Below, piece after piece: positions 7,682 through 16,778 of a stretch of DNA of 64,000 bases. The stretch comes from Paenibacillus sp. BSR1-1. GTDB taxonomy: Bacteria; Bacillota; Bacilli; Bacillales; Cytobacillaceae. A program made the translations under genes and the position numbers. The stretch is from positions 1 to 64,000 of the forward strand of contig NZ_JAQMWQ010000020.1 of the NCBI RefSeq assembly GCF_030403775.1, read 5' to 3'. Numbering within the stretch: the first letter of the stretch is position 1; the number at the start of each line of letters is the position of its first letter. The notes beneath the pieces were generated by a model. It saw only the letters and a program-made list of their open reading frames with translations, did no database searches and was not told where the DNA came from.

Positions 7682-8902
7682 ATGAAAAGGTTTTTACACT
7701 TGGGGTGGGTTCTATTGCTGCTATGTACCATTCTAGCAGGCTGCAACAATGAACAGGCAAAAGGAACCCCCAAAAAAGAGAAGGCACCACCTGCTGCCCA
7801 AACTCCTAAGGAGAAGAAGAGCAGTGAGCCAACGGTAGAAAAAGGGACGCCTGAATGGGATATGCAGCAAATCGTGAAGTCCGTGAATGACAACGATCAG
7901 GCTTTATTTATGAGCTATCAAAATAAGGAAAATGCTGTTTTTTACAAGGAGCAGCAGAGATGGATTGAAGAGGCTGTGTTTAAGAAAAAACAAGGCTACG
8001 AATTATCGGTACAATTATATAATTTTAATAAAGTGGACGAAACCAATGGAACAGTCAGTTTTAGTGTGAGAATGAGCCATCCGCAGCAGGGAGAAAATAC
8101 GAACATCGTGATCTATCAAATGATGAAGGTTAACGATAAATGGATTCTTAATGATGTGCCATTTGAAAAAATTTCATCCGATTCGGGTAATCTGACGGTT
8201 CATTTCATGAAAGGACATGAAACTGAGGCACAACAAACGTTGAAGGATGCTTCTGATATTGTCACTTTTTATTCGAAAAAGTTTAACTGGAAACCAAAAC
8301 CGATTTCGATAAAAATCTACCCATCTTCCGATGAAGCTTCAGCTACTGTTCCATGGATTGGTTTAAGCGGATGGAATGAGATTGGGGAGTCGCTAAAAAT
8401 TACCTCAGACCGATCTGAAAACATTTTTCGTTTCTTAGCCCATGAACTGACACACAAAATGGTGGGGGATTTGACCAACGATAATGCGACGGTTTACATA
8501 CAAGAAGGATTTGCGACTTATTTACAAAACACCGTTGTACGGGATAAGTCAGGCAATGTTACTTATGATCCAAAACTGGCGGCAGAGAATGCAGCTAAAG
8601 CCATTGAAGTCAAAAAGTCGGTAAAATCAATTGAAGAACTTGGAAAGATTGATTACACAGATCCTGATTTGTCAATGTACCGAGATGGATTCTTACTATC
8701 CCATTTTTTGATTGAAACAAAAGGACTGCCTGCCTTCATGGAAATGCTTCACTACCTAACAAAATTTGAGTATATCGATAAACGCAGTGAACATAAAATG
8801 GATATATGCCAGGTCCGGACTCTAGAGGCCATCGAGAATGTATATGGCCCTGCAGACAAGGTTTCAGCGGATAATAAGAACTATTATTTAAATGGACAAT
8901 GA
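7682..8902 (+). CDS. Lipoprotein with gluzincin-type metallopeptidase domain
   Basis: 406 aa; ribosome site AAGGGGG inside the end of the preceding gene. It has a lipoprotein signal peptide with lipobox L-A-G-C (Cys21), a Lys/Pro/Glu-rich linker to ~60, an NTF2-like region (~55-170), then a peptidase domain. The zinc motif is H254-E-L-T-H258 with a downstream Glu at ~275 (Q-E-G-F-A-T-Y), the HExxH-17-E layout of peptidase MA-like gluzincins. It should be anchored on the outer face of the membrane. The substrate is unknown. Confidence 0.8.
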   Translation: MKRFLHLGWVLLLLCTILAGCNNEQAKGTPKKEKAPPAAQTPKEKKSSEPTVEKGTPEWDMQQIVKSVNDNDQALFMSYQNKENAVFYKEQQRWIEEAVFKKKQGYELSVQLYNFNKVDETNGTVSFSVRMSHPQQGENTNIVIYQMMKVNDKWILNDVPFEKISSDSGNLTVHFMKGHETEAQQTLKDASDIVTFYSKKFNWKPKPISIKIYPSSDEASATVPWIGLSGWNEIGESLKITSDRSENIFRFLAHELTHKMVGDLTNDNATVYIQEGFATYLQNTVVRDKSGNVTYDPKLAAENAAKAIEVKKSVKSIEELGKIDYTDPDLSMYRDGFLLSHFLIETKGLPAFMEMLHYLTKFEYIDKRSEHKMDICQVRTLEAIENVYGPADKVSADNKNYYLNGQ

Positions 8903-9032
8903 TTAATGAATGAAATATTTAGAGGGCTTTTCTGCATCATTGCGGGAGGGCTTTTTTTAATAAACAGATATGGTAGTGTGAATAATAAATTATATGTTCT
9001 TAAGGGGAAATGTAAATACGGAGGTAATTAGA

Positions 9033-10034
9033 TTGACTATGAATAACTATAGATTGGAATCCACGGAAATTACAAATTTGTTTATCCAATATATTATGGA
9101 TACCGCATCCATTTGTGTTAGTAAACATGTGTTGGCAACAGTTAAGGATTCAGAGGTTTGTTCGCTTTTTGAATTTTCTTTGGAGGTATCTGAAAAGCAT
9201 GTGAAAAAATTAAAGGATTTTTTCCATGAAGAAAATTTCCCTATACCGGATGGTTTCAAGGAAAAGGATGTAAACCTTGAAGCACCCCCATTATTTGTAG
9301 ATTCTTTCTGGTTATATTATCAACACACAATGAGCCATATTGGATTAAGTAGTTACGCCCTTTCTTTTGGTAACACCGTACGTCAAGACATGCAGGATTA
9401 TTATTACCAATGTAATGTGGATGCGATGGAAGTATACAAAAAATGTGTTGCCGCTCTTCTATCTAAAGGACTTTATGAAAATTCTCCTTATTATTCCACC
9501 CCTTCAGAAACTAAATATGTTAAAAATTTGGGCTATGCATTAGATGTGATTGGTAAGAAAAGGCCTTTAAATTCAGCAGAAGCTGGGAACATTTTTTTTA
9601 ATTTAACAAAGACCCGTCTAGCAAAGGGAGTATCTCTTGGATTTAGTCAAGTAACTAAAAATAAAGATCTGCGAAAATACCTTGAAACGAACATACGTGA
9701 TATAAATAAGAACTATGGGCTTTTTTCTTCATTGTTACAGGAAGAAAATCTTAACGTTCCCATATTATTGGATACAAATGTAACGAATTCAACAGTTGCC
9801 CCTTTCTCGGATAAATTGATGGCTGTTATAACGGGGTTTCTGACCCAATCAGCCATATCCTATTATGGTACTGCACTAGGTTCTAGTATGAGGATAGATT
9901 TAATAGGTCATTGTGAGACAGCCATTCTAGGATTATTGAAACAATTAACCAAATTCGGAAGTGTAGCCCTAAATAATGGCTGGATTGAAAAACTACCCGA
10001 GGCAAATGATCGTAAGGAATTACCTATTAATTAA
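9033..10034 (+). CDS. DUF3231 family protein (copy 1 of 2)
   Basis: About 333 aa from TTG 9033, which sits 7 nt after CGGAGGT; an ATG at 9039 is 2 codons later. It has two repeated alpha-helical halves of about 160 aa, each starting near L-[NT]-[ST]-[AT]-E and ending with a region like S-x-x-S-Y-Y-G-[TA]; the halves resemble ferritin-like four-helix bundles. Recognised as DUF3231, common in spore formers and of unknown function. A paralogue of the same length lies at 40811-41824. Both contain the phrase G-N-K-R-P-L-N-S or G-K-K-R-P-L-N-S. Confidence 0.8.
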   Translation: MTMNNYRLESTEITNLFIQYIMDTASICVSKHVLATVKDSEVCSLFEFSLEVSEKHVKKLKDFFHEENFPIPDGFKEKDVNLEAPPLFVDSFWLYYQHTMSHIGLSSYALSFGNTVRQDMQDYYYQCNVDAMEVYKKCVAALLSKGLYENSPYYSTPSETKYVKNLGYALDVIGKKRPLNSAEAGNIFFNLTKTRLAKGVSLGFSQVTKNKDLRKYLETNIRDINKNYGLFSSLLQEENLNVPILLDTNVTNSTVAPFSDKLMAVITGFLTQSAISYYGTALGSSMRIDLIGHCETAILGLLKQLTKFGSVALNNGWIEKLPEANDRKELPIN

Positions 10035-10083
10035 TGAAGACCAGGACTGTGTGGGAGTATCCAATTAAGTAGTGCATATTAAA

Positions 10084-10107
10084 AAAGACTGCTAAAGGGC
10101 AGTCTTT
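10084..10107. terminator. Bidirectional terminator
   Basis: AAAGACTGC (10084-10092) pairs with GCAGTCTTT (10099-10107), between convergent genes. Confidence 0.75.
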
Positions 10108-10127
10108 CTGTCTTCATAAATTTCAGG

Positions 10128-10565
10128 CTATGATTGTAATTTTTTCAATCCTTTCAATGCCTGTTCCCAGTCATTTATGTTTGATCCATCCTTTTGTGGT
10201 TTCTTAGGTGCCGATTCTTTGTTCAAGCGAACTTTACCGCTCTTCCAATATAGTTTACCCATCCAATAAACAAGCGTTCCGACCATCATAATCGGTAGAA
10301 GGGGAAGAAAGCCGATGGAGCTAATGATATATCCCAGCCATTTTTTCTTACCCAGCCTGCGAAGGTACCAGCCAACTACTAAAGTTAATAGAGTAATGGA
10401 AACGAGTAAAACACTGAAAAAAGTTAATTCAAAATCATTAATCCCCAACTTCACACTCCATTGAGAAACAATGGATCCTACATTACCTGGTACCAGCTCT
10501 TTCACATCAACTAGTTTTGCTTGCAGGCCAGACTCCAAGGTATTTATGAAACTAGTAGCGTTCAT
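10128..10565 (-). CDS. Membrane protein of PspA operon
   Basis: 145 aa, last gene of a three-gene minus-strand operon; its ATG overlaps the PspA stop by one base, so translation is coupled. Two hydrophobic segments (~45-67 and ~78-100) flank a basic loop, and the C-terminus is hydrophilic and charged. No named family is recognised. Co-location with PspA suggests an envelope-stress or membrane-tethering role (inference). Confidence 0.7.
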   Translation of the reverse strand: MNATSFINTLESGLQAKLVDVKELVPGNVGSIVSQWSVKLGINDFELTFFSVLLVSITLLTLVVGWYLRRLGKKKWLGYIISSIGFLPLLPIMMVGTLVYWMGKLYWKSGKVRLNKESAPKKPQKDGSNINDWEQALKGLKKLQS

Positions 10566-11209
10566 TACTTACTTTCCTTTAGCAAGGCAAACTCACGTTC
10601 TACAGCTTCTTGTAATTCCAAGTTTACCGTTGGGGCAGAAGGGATAAAGTAGGAAGCAGCCGAAGCCTGTGCCTCTAATTGTTGGACATAATCTTCTACT
10701 CGGCGGAATCCTTTCAAGGCGTTGTCCGTACTGAAGGAAGCGACCGCTTTTTGCAGCTGCTGTTGTGCCTTTGCCGCATGTGCACGTGAGATTAGCACCA
10801 GCCGTCTGTTCGATAATTCGTTGTATTTTTCAACCAATGTATCAATTTGTTCACGAAGAGCTAATGTCTGTTGCTTCATTGCCGCATGCTGCTCTTGAAA
10901 GAGTTTCAGTTTTGCTTCTTGCTGTAATTTTTCTTGAAGAGCCAGTCTTGCAATAGTGTCTTCACCTTTTTCAACTGCAAGCTCAGCTTGGCGAGTACGT
11001 TTTGCCACCACTGCTGAGGCCTCTGCGACAAGCAGCTCATGACGTTTTTCTAAGTACAGCTGATGGCCTAATGTTTCCTTGGCCTTCTCAACCTGCTCGT
11101 CCAATTCACGCATATACTGATTCAATAGACTGATTGGATCTTCCACCTTATCCAATAATTCGTGTAAGTCCGCCATTACGATTGTTTTTACTCTATTAAA
11201 AATACCCAT
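10565..11209 (-). CDS. pspA: PspA/IM30 family phage-shock protein
   Basis: 214 aa from ATG 11209 with AGGAGGAAAAG immediately upstream; one base separates it from the preceding stop. The N-terminal amphipathic segment (M-G-I-F-N-R-V-K-T-I-V) is followed by the conserved D-P-x-x-L-L-N-Q-Y-x-R-E-L and long coiled-coil helices to ~residue 170. PspA/LiaH/Vipp1 proteins bind stressed membranes as oligomers. The partners here are two small membrane proteins rather than LiaIF/LiaRS. Confidence 0.88.
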   Translation of the reverse strand: MGIFNRVKTIVMADLHELLDKVEDPISLLNQYMRELDEQVEKAKETLGHQLYLEKRHELLVAEASAVVAKRTRQAELAVEKGEDTIARLALQEKLQQEAKLKLFQEQHAAMKQQTLALREQIDTLVEKYNELSNRRLVLISRAHAAKAQQQLQKAVASFSTDNALKGFRRVEDYVQQLEAQASAASYFIPSAPTVNLELQEAVEREFALLKESK

Positions 11210-11210
11210 T

Positions 11211-11774
11211 TTACTTTTCCTCCTTAGTAATATTCTTTTCCCATGCATCTAAAATTTGTGAGTTGCTGCTTGCAGGAGCTGCTGTATAGCCGATTGGGCT
11301 GTACCCCTTTTGTTTAGAGGAACCTGCTTTCTTAAACAACCAGTAAGCACCCGCCCCAATCGCCAGAACCGGAAGGGCTGCCTTTAAGGTTGCTGCAAGG
11401 CCGAGACCAATTAATCCGTAACCCGCCCACTTCTTCCAAACTTTATCTCCGGCATGTTTGCGAAGGGAGATACCGAAGAGTGTAATACCTACACCAACAA
11501 GGATTCTTGTCCAACCGAAATCAAAGCCATGCTCATGCATCCCGCCATGTCCCATCATGCGATGACCCCGGCCGCCTTGCATCATCCCTTGACCGGCGCC
11601 GTCCTGGACTATCCCAGGACCTTGACCGCTCTGCATCATGCCTTGTCCAGATCCTCCCTGCATCATGCCGTGACCGCCAAAGTGACCAAAGTGCCCGATG
11701 CCTGGAAGGAGATGCGAACCAGCCCAGATGGCAGCTGCACCGACTGGAAGCCAAAACAACCATTTTTTCTTCAT
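11211..11774 (-). CDS. Gly/Met-rich membrane protein heading the PspA operon
   Basis: 187 aa from ATG 11774, with TTTGGAGGAATT upstream. The N-terminal hydrophobic segment (W-L-F-W-L-P-V-G-A-A-A) leads to a ~65-aa low-complexity stretch rich in Gly, Met, Gln and His with repeated G-M-M-Q-G/S units and H-G-G-M-H-E-H. One or two further membrane helices (~100-115, ~130-160) and a polar C-terminus follow. Met/His-rich extracytoplasmic stretches often bind copper, but no direct evidence supports that here. The repeats may vary in number between strains. Confidence 0.7.
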   Translation of the reverse strand: MKKKWLFWLPVGAAAIWAGSHLLPGIGHFGHFGGHGMMQGGSGQGMMQSGQGPGIVQDGAGQGMMQGGRGHRMMGHGGMHEHGFDFGWTRILVGVGITLFGISLRKHAGDKVWKKWAGYGLIGLGLAATLKAALPVLAIGAGAYWLFKKAGSSKQKGYSPIGYTAAPASSNSQILDAWEKNITKEEK

Positions 11775-12005
11775 TGTGTAATTCCTCCAAAACTGAAATG
11801 TATATGTTTTTTTGTTGTTATCTCGCTTACAAGGTTGATTATGCCTATCCACCCTTAACTTTTTCTTAATAAAAAATAAGTTTTTAAAGCTTCTGCTTTT
11901 TTTATAAAAAGGAATTCATGGTGAAATCTGTAAACAGCAGTAATTGTAGGAGGAGGGAATGTTTGAGGGACAGGGTTCAATAATATAAGTATTATTAATA
12001 CAAAA

Positions 12006-12026
12006 AAGCGTGAAAATTCCACGCTT
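12006..12026 (-). terminator. Terminator of the MerR regulator gene
   Basis: AAGCGTG pairs with CACGCTT; on the minus strand the stem is followed by TTTTTTG. Confidence 0.75.
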
Positions 12027-12116
12027 ATCATTGTCTTTTTTTAAATTGTAAATTTCCTTTACTTAACAGAATAAGTCCATTAATCCGCTCTTGTTAAAGG
12101 GGGCAAGAGTTAAGAT

Positions 12117-12944
12117 TCAAGAAATTTCGACTTGAATCATAATTTTGGTGACGTAATGTTCCTTATGATTCATTACAACGGTATCATAAATATATTCTTC
12201 ATAAACATAATCACCTAAGGCTAAATTTAAACGTTCCATCTCTGAAAAAAGCAGCTTATATGTTTTATGTATTGTTTTCTCATCCCCAATATGAAATCCA
12301 ATAAGAAAATCACCTTTCACAGCCTGAAAATAAGGATATCCCACCTTTGGATGCGGCTGCTCAATATATAAAAAGCTATAATTAGAGAATTCTCCCTTCA
12401 ATACGTGCTCCCGTTTCGTAATACCACCTATTGGATATCCTGAATCAAGATGAGATACGTTCAATTCATTAATAAAATCTGAAATAACTTCTATAAATTC
12501 TTCATCTGTTACATTTTCAATGTTTTTGCTTAGATAAAGTGTTGCTTCCGGTAATTGTTTAAGCGTAATTCCTTGAAAATCAAGGTGTGATGCTTCTTCC
12601 ATTAAGGCAATTTTTGCATCAATCATTCTTTCCTTCATTTCAATCTCCTTACGTTTTTTCACAATCTCTTCTTTTTTTTGATGCATTAATGATAAGAAAC
12701 TTTCAGGAGATTTATTTTGTGTATATTGTTGAATATCGTTCAGCGACATACCAAGTTCCTTTAATAAATCAATCACAAAGAAAAGCTCTATTTGGTGAAT
12801 GGAGTAATAACGATAACCTTTTTCATTTTTCCATATGGGAGACAAAAGTCCAATTTGATCATAATAAAAGATTGTCTGTTTGTTTACCTTACAAAGCTTC
12901 GCAAATTCCCCAGTAGTTAAATACTTGCCATGTTTTTTATCCAT
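12117..12944 (-). CDS. MerR family regulator with GyrI-like effector domain (BmrR/BltR type)
   Basis: 275 aa. The N-terminal winged helix (T-T-G-E-F-A-K-L-C-K-V-N-K-Q-T-I-F-Y-Y-D) is followed by the wing G-Y-R-Y-Y-S-I and a dimerisation coiled coil (~80-120). A ~150-aa C-terminal effector-binding domain resembles that of multidrug sensors BmrR/BltR. It is divergent from the MFS efflux gene at 13064, across a spacer that holds a MerR-type operator. Inferred to activate the pump on binding a cationic or lipophilic drug. Confidence 0.85.
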   Translation of the reverse strand: MDKKHGKYLTTGEFAKLCKVNKQTIFYYDQIGLLSPIWKNEKGYRYYSIHQIELFFVIDLLKELGMSLNDIQQYTQNKSPESFLSLMHQKKEEIVKKRKEIEMKERMIDAKIALMEEASHLDFQGITLKQLPEATLYLSKNIENVTDEEFIEVISDFINELNVSHLDSGYPIGGITKREHVLKGEFSNYSFLYIEQPHPKVGYPYFQAVKGDFLIGFHIGDEKTIHKTYKLLFSEMERLNLALGDYVYEEYIYDTVVMNHKEHYVTKIMIQVEIS

Positions 12945-12961
12945 TTTTTAGAGCACCACCC

Positions 12962-12992
12962 TTGACTATATAGTTACTATATACACTAGCAT
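12962..12992 (+). promoter_or_regulatory. MerR-type promoter/operator of the MFS gene
   Basis: A -35 hexamer TTGACT (12962-12967) and a -10-like TAGCAT (12987-12992) are 19 bp apart, the long spacer typical of MerR-activated promoters. The spacer holds the perfect dyad TATATAGT-T-ACTATATA (12967-12983). Confidence 0.75.
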
Positions 12993-13063
12993 GGATAGTG
13001 TAAACAACCGAAAATAACCCAAATTAATTTAAGTAATTTGTATTGTTAAGGAGAATGGAAAAG

Positions 13064-14257
13064 ATGAAGACTCATAAAGTCACCTTAGGATTGTTATTAA
13101 TGAATTTATTCATAGCCTTTTTGGGTATTGGTCTTGTCATTCCAGTCTTACCCACGCTGATGAATGAATTAGGCATTACTGGAACAACAGTGGGTTATTT
13201 AACAGCAGCATTTGCCATATCTCAATTGATTGTGTCACCATTCGCCGGGAAAGCAGCAGATCAATTCGGCAGGAAAATTATGATTGTTATTGGCTTATTT
13301 ATTTTTGGTATATCAGAATTCTTATTTGGGATCGGAAAAGGAATCGAAATGCTATTTGTTTCCCGCGTTTTAGGGGGAATTAGTGCTGCTTTCATTATGC
13401 CGGCAGTTACAGCTTTTATTGCTGATATTACAAATTTGGATACCCGCCCGAAAGCACTCGGGTATATGGCAGCTGCCATTAGTACAGGATTTATTATTGG
13501 GCCGGGTATTGGCGGGTTCTTAGCGGAATTTGGAACACGTATACCATTTTTCTTTGCAGGAGCACTTGGTACCATTGCGGCTATACTTTCTATTCTTTTA
13601 TTATCTGAGCCGAATCGTGGAGAAGATCACAATGAACAAGTCCCCGACGGTAAGATGGGTTTCAAACGGATTATTGACCCAAAATATTTCCTTGCGTTTA
13701 TTTTAATTTTTATTGCCTCATTTGGTTTAGCAGCTTTTGAATCGTTCTTTAGTCTTTTTGCGGACCATAAATTTCAATTTAAACCGTCCGATATTGCCAT
13801 TGTTATCACAGGTGGTGCAATTTTTGGTGCAGTTTCACAAGTCCTATTATTTGATTGGCTTACAAAAATTTGGGGCGAAATTAAACTGATTCGATATAGC
13901 TTAATATTATCAGCCGTACTTGTCTTTTTAATGACTGTTGTTCATTCATATTTCTCTATTTTACTTGTTACATTTCTTGTTTTTGTAGGATTCGATATAT
14001 TCCGGCCAGCCGTTACTTCATACCTTTCAAATATCGCCGGGAACGAACAAGGTTTCGTTGGTGGAATGAACTCTATGTTTACAAGTTTAGCTAACATTAG
14101 TGGGCCAATTATAGGGGGTATATTATTTGATATAGATATTAACTACCCTTACTACTTTGCGACTGTGATCCTATCTCTGGGAATAGTTATCACATTATTC
14201 TGGAAGAAGCAGACAAGCGATTCTTCAAATGAAGTGAAGACTCGTGCAGCTAATTAA
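13064..14257 (+). CDS. MFS multidrug efflux transporter (NorA/Blt type)
   Basis: 397 aa from ATG 13064, with AAGGAG 10 nt upstream; the earlier in-frame ATG is too close to the ribosome site. It has twelve hydrophobic segments, the DHA1 motif A loop G-K-A-A-D-Q-F-G-R-K between TM2 and TM3, and motif C-like G-x-x-x-G-P-G-I-G-G in TM5. The N-terminus (G-L-V-I-P-V-L-P-T-L-M-N-E) is typical of NorA/Bmr/Blt. Paired with the divergent MerR sensor, it fits an inducible drug pump. Confidence 0.87.
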   Translation: MKTHKVTLGLLLMNLFIAFLGIGLVIPVLPTLMNELGITGTTVGYLTAAFAISQLIVSPFAGKAADQFGRKIMIVIGLFIFGISEFLFGIGKGIEMLFVSRVLGGISAAFIMPAVTAFIADITNLDTRPKALGYMAAAISTGFIIGPGIGGFLAEFGTRIPFFFAGALGTIAAILSILLLSEPNRGEDHNEQVPDGKMGFKRIIDPKYFLAFILIFIASFGLAAFESFFSLFADHKFQFKPSDIAIVITGGAIFGAVSQVLLFDWLTKIWGEIKLIRYSLILSAVLVFLMTVVHSYFSILLVTFLVFVGFDIFRPAVTSYLSNIAGNEQGFVGGMNSMFTSLANISGPIIGGILFDIDINYPYYFATVILSLGIVITLFWKKQTSDSSNEVKTRAAN

Positions 14258-14321
14258 GCAAATTAAAATAATATTAGCGGCATCGAATTGGAATAATAAG
14301 CATGGTAAGGGGGTGAATAGG

Positions 14322-14960
14322 TTGGAAAAATTAAAAAAGAACTTGGAACGGAAAAACACGGCCGTCATCGTCGTGGATGTGCAAAATGATTATTGCCATC
14401 CAAGTGGAGCGATTGCCAAAAGCGGAAGCGACGTCAGCGCGGTCAAAAAAATGATGCCTGGATTGCACAGCTTGTTGGATGCGGCAAGAGAGCACTCCGT
14501 TCCGATCATTTTTTTGCAGACGAATCATGAGAAGGCGACTGATTCCGAGGTTTGGCTTTCTCGCTTTCCGGATGGTGTCAATCCGATTTGCCACACGGGG
14601 AGCTGGGGAGCGGAATTTTATGAAGTTACTCCGGAGCCGAATGACATCATTGTGAAGAAGCATCGTTACAGCGGGTTCGTTCATACTAGGCTTGAGTCCA
14701 TATTGCGAACTCTTAAAATCGAAACCTTGATTTTAACAGGCGTCAGCACGAATCTTTGTGTGGAATCAACCGCCAGAGACGGGTTTATGCTGGATTATCG
14801 AATCGTGCTCATGAAAGATGCCTGCGCGGCTTTTTCACAGGAAGAACACGATATGACCTTAAAAACTGTGGATACCTATTTTGGAATGGTGGCAGATACG
14901 GAACAGGTTGTTTCCTTTTGGAAGATGCATGCAGCCCAATCTCCCCAACTTATGACTTAA
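14322..14960 (+). CDS. Cysteine hydrolase, isochorismatase superfamily
   Basis: 212 aa from TTG 14322, eight bases after AAGGGGG; a longer in-frame ATG start at 14244 overlaps the MFS gene. The Rossmann-like fold shows the catalytic triad elements: Asp in V-V-D-V-Q-N-D, Lys in V-K-K-H-R-Y-S-G-F, and nucleophilic Cys in G-V-S-T-N-L-C-V-E-S-T-A-R-D, with the cis-peptide V-S element before the Cys. Family members are amidohydrolases (nicotinamidase, ureidoacrylate or peroxyureidoacrylate types). The exact substrate is not evident. Confidence 0.83.
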   Translation: MEKLKKNLERKNTAVIVVDVQNDYCHPSGAIAKSGSDVSAVKKMMPGLHSLLDAAREHSVPIIFLQTNHEKATDSEVWLSRFPDGVNPICHTGSWGAEFYEVTPEPNDIIVKKHRYSGFVHTRLESILRTLKIETLILTGVSTNLCVESTARDGFMLDYRIVLMKDACAAFSQEEHDMTLKTVDTYFGMVADTEQVVSFWKMHAAQSPQLMT

Positions 14961-15079
14961 TCGGTTGATGGACAAAAAACGACCATGCTAATTTGACAAG
15001 CTCCAACCATTCACAGAAATGAAGACCGCTTTTCGCCTTAAATGCAATCATAAAGATATAAAAAAATGAACCTTAGTGG

Positions 15080-15112
15080 CAGAGACATTTTCAGTCTCTG
15101 TCTTTTTTTTTG
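15080..15112 (+). terminator. Rho-independent terminator
   Basis: CAGAGAC (15080-15086) pairs with GTCTCTG (15094-15100), followed by TCTTTTTTTTT. Confidence 0.85.
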
Positions 15113-15213
15113 TGGTCTGAAACCGGCTAAATCTGAAGTCTGATATAAAAATCAAGCTCCAGCACAATGATTGAAGCATTAGAAACAAAGTAATATGAAA
15201 TCAAGAAAGAAAA

Positions 15214-15228
15214 TACCCTGCGGGGGTA
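15214..15228. promoter_or_regulatory. CsoR-like operator (TACCC-N5-GGGTA)
   Basis: TACCC-TGCGG-GGGTA, in the context AAATACCCTGCGGGGGTACC, about 95 bp before the DJ-1 gene. It closely resembles the CsoR copper-repressor site of B. subtilis copZA (from memory). A half-site TAATACCC follows at ~15245. No csoR, copZ or copA gene is in the window. Confidence 0.6.
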
Positions 15229-15323
15229 CCACAAAAGTTTACGGTAATACCCAAAAAGAGTGCGGTTTTTATCCTAATCTAACTTAGTAAAATGTAACAC
15301 ATAATCAGGAGGAGGAATTTAAA

Positions 15324-16715
15324 ATGAAAAGGTTTGTAGCACGTTTAGTTGTTTATGTATTGTGTTTCGTTGTGTTTGTGGGAGGGATCGGATTTTATGG
15401 CTTTAAGCGGCATCAAAAAGATTTTTACTTAAATGTCCGCCATGAGCCGGTGCCTTCGCTGCAAGCAGTGACTGTCCCTAAGTATGACTCCCATAAACCT
15501 ACTGTGGCCGTTGTTATGGCAGATTCATCAATACCAACGGAAGATTTCGATTTTCTCATTCCATACACACTGTTTTCGATGACGGATGCCTACAATGTAT
15601 ATGCTGTTGCACCGGACAAAAACATCAAGTCTCTATCAGGTGGTTTGGATGTGGTCCCGCATTACTCTTATAAAGAATTAGATCAATTATTAGGGAAGAG
15701 TCCTGATATTGTCGTAGTCCCGTTCATGCCAATTGTTGATGAAAAAAAATATCAACCAACTCGTGAATGGATTCAGAAGCACTCGAATGAAAAAACCACT
15801 TTCTTGAGTATTTGCGGAGGTTCACAGAATCTTGCTGATGCTCACCTTTTAAAAGGAAAATCAGCTGCCTCGCATTGGCAAGCGATTCCGGGATTGAAAA
15901 TCCAGTATCCTGATACACACTGGGTAGAAGACTTGAGGTATGTTCAAGAGGGGAATGTTTTAACCACTGCTGGTCAAAGCGCAGGAATCGATGGGGTGCT
16001 GCATTTGATAGCTAAACAGTTAGGGGAACCGATGGCAGCAAAAATCTCGAAAGAAATCAATTATCCTTCTTACCACTTTGTTCAAAATCCAAAGGTGAAC
16101 GACCCTTTTTACATGGATATTAAATTTGCAACATATTGGCTAAATCTTGGATTCCATTGGAATAAGAAACAGATGGGTGTATTACTTTATAAGGGTATGG
16201 ATGAATTAGCTTTATCTTCTATCTTTGATTCTTATGGAGACACCGGAACGACACAGATATCAACCATTTCAAATTCAGATGCTCCTATAGCCACTAAACA
16301 TCATCTTAATATCGTGGCGCGGCATCAAATTTCGAATGCACCAAAATTAGATAAAATGATCATCCCTGGCAGCACAGTTAAATCACTCGCCGAGGCAGAT
16401 ATAAAACGTTGGAGTGAAAAAGGCAATGCGAAAAAAACACTTTTGATTCATAGTGATTCACCAAACCGATTTGTATTTGAAGCACCATTAGAAGACTTAG
16501 CTAAACAAGAAGACGTTATAACTGCCAAGCATGCGGTAAAACGATTTGAATATCATGAGAATGGCATCCATCTTGAGGGCAAACCATTTCCTCTTGAAAC
16601 ATACGGCGGTCTTCTTTTAACCGTTTTACTATCTTTGTTTACCGCTTTCTGCATTGACAGACGATTCATTATGAAGAAAACCATTTTCAAATCGTATAAC
16701 AAGTCGGTTAATTGA
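15324..16715 (+). CDS. Membrane-anchored DJ-1/PfpI family protein
   Basis: 463 aa, ATG after CAGGAGGAGG. An N-terminal hydrophobic anchor (~8-30) precedes a DJ-1/PfpI (GATase1-like) domain (~55-240) with the nucleophile elbow S-I-C-G-G-S-Q-N (Cys ~158) and the A-S-H-W motif. A second, more diverged DJ-1-like segment lies at ~300-410, and a C-terminal membrane helix at ~430-450. This layout places the domains outside the membrane. A CsoR-like operator upstream suggests copper control (inference). Relatives are annotated only as DJ-1/PfpI or GlxA-type; the activity is unknown. Confidence 0.8.
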   Translation: MKRFVARLVVYVLCFVVFVGGIGFYGFKRHQKDFYLNVRHEPVPSLQAVTVPKYDSHKPTVAVVMADSSIPTEDFDFLIPYTLFSMTDAYNVYAVAPDKNIKSLSGGLDVVPHYSYKELDQLLGKSPDIVVVPFMPIVDEKKYQPTREWIQKHSNEKTTFLSICGGSQNLADAHLLKGKSAASHWQAIPGLKIQYPDTHWVEDLRYVQEGNVLTTAGQSAGIDGVLHLIAKQLGEPMAAKISKEINYPSYHFVQNPKVNDPFYMDIKFATYWLNLGFHWNKKQMGVLLYKGMDELALSSIFDSYGDTGTTQISTISNSDAPIATKHHLNIVARHQISNAPKLDKMIIPGSTVKSLAEADIKRWSEKGNAKKTLLIHSDSPNRFVFEAPLEDLAKQEDVITAKHAVKRFEYHENGIHLEGKPFPLETYGGLLLTVLLSLFTAFCIDRRFIMKKTIFKSYNKSVN

Positions 16716-16744
16716 ACGGTTTCCGAAGGGATGAACCGGTGATC

Positions 16745-16778
16745 AGCTTATCCTATAGAAAGGGTAAGCTATTTTTTT
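16745..16778 (+). terminator. Rho-independent terminator
   Basis: AGCTTATCC pairs with GGGTAAGCT (one G-U), then ATTTTTTT. Confidence 0.8.

Larger units (their letters stand above)
14961..15323. other. Intergenic region with terminator and CsoR-like operator
   Basis: 363 bp between the hydrolase and the DJ-1 gene. It holds the terminator at 15080-15110 and the copper-type operator at 15214-15228. I see no small gene. Confidence 0.6.

Noticed and set aside
11454..11869. Two overlapping plus-strand frames (120-134 aa) opposite the Gly/Met-rich gene
   Set aside because: Shadows of a GC-rich repetitive coding region with a proper start and operon on the minus strand.
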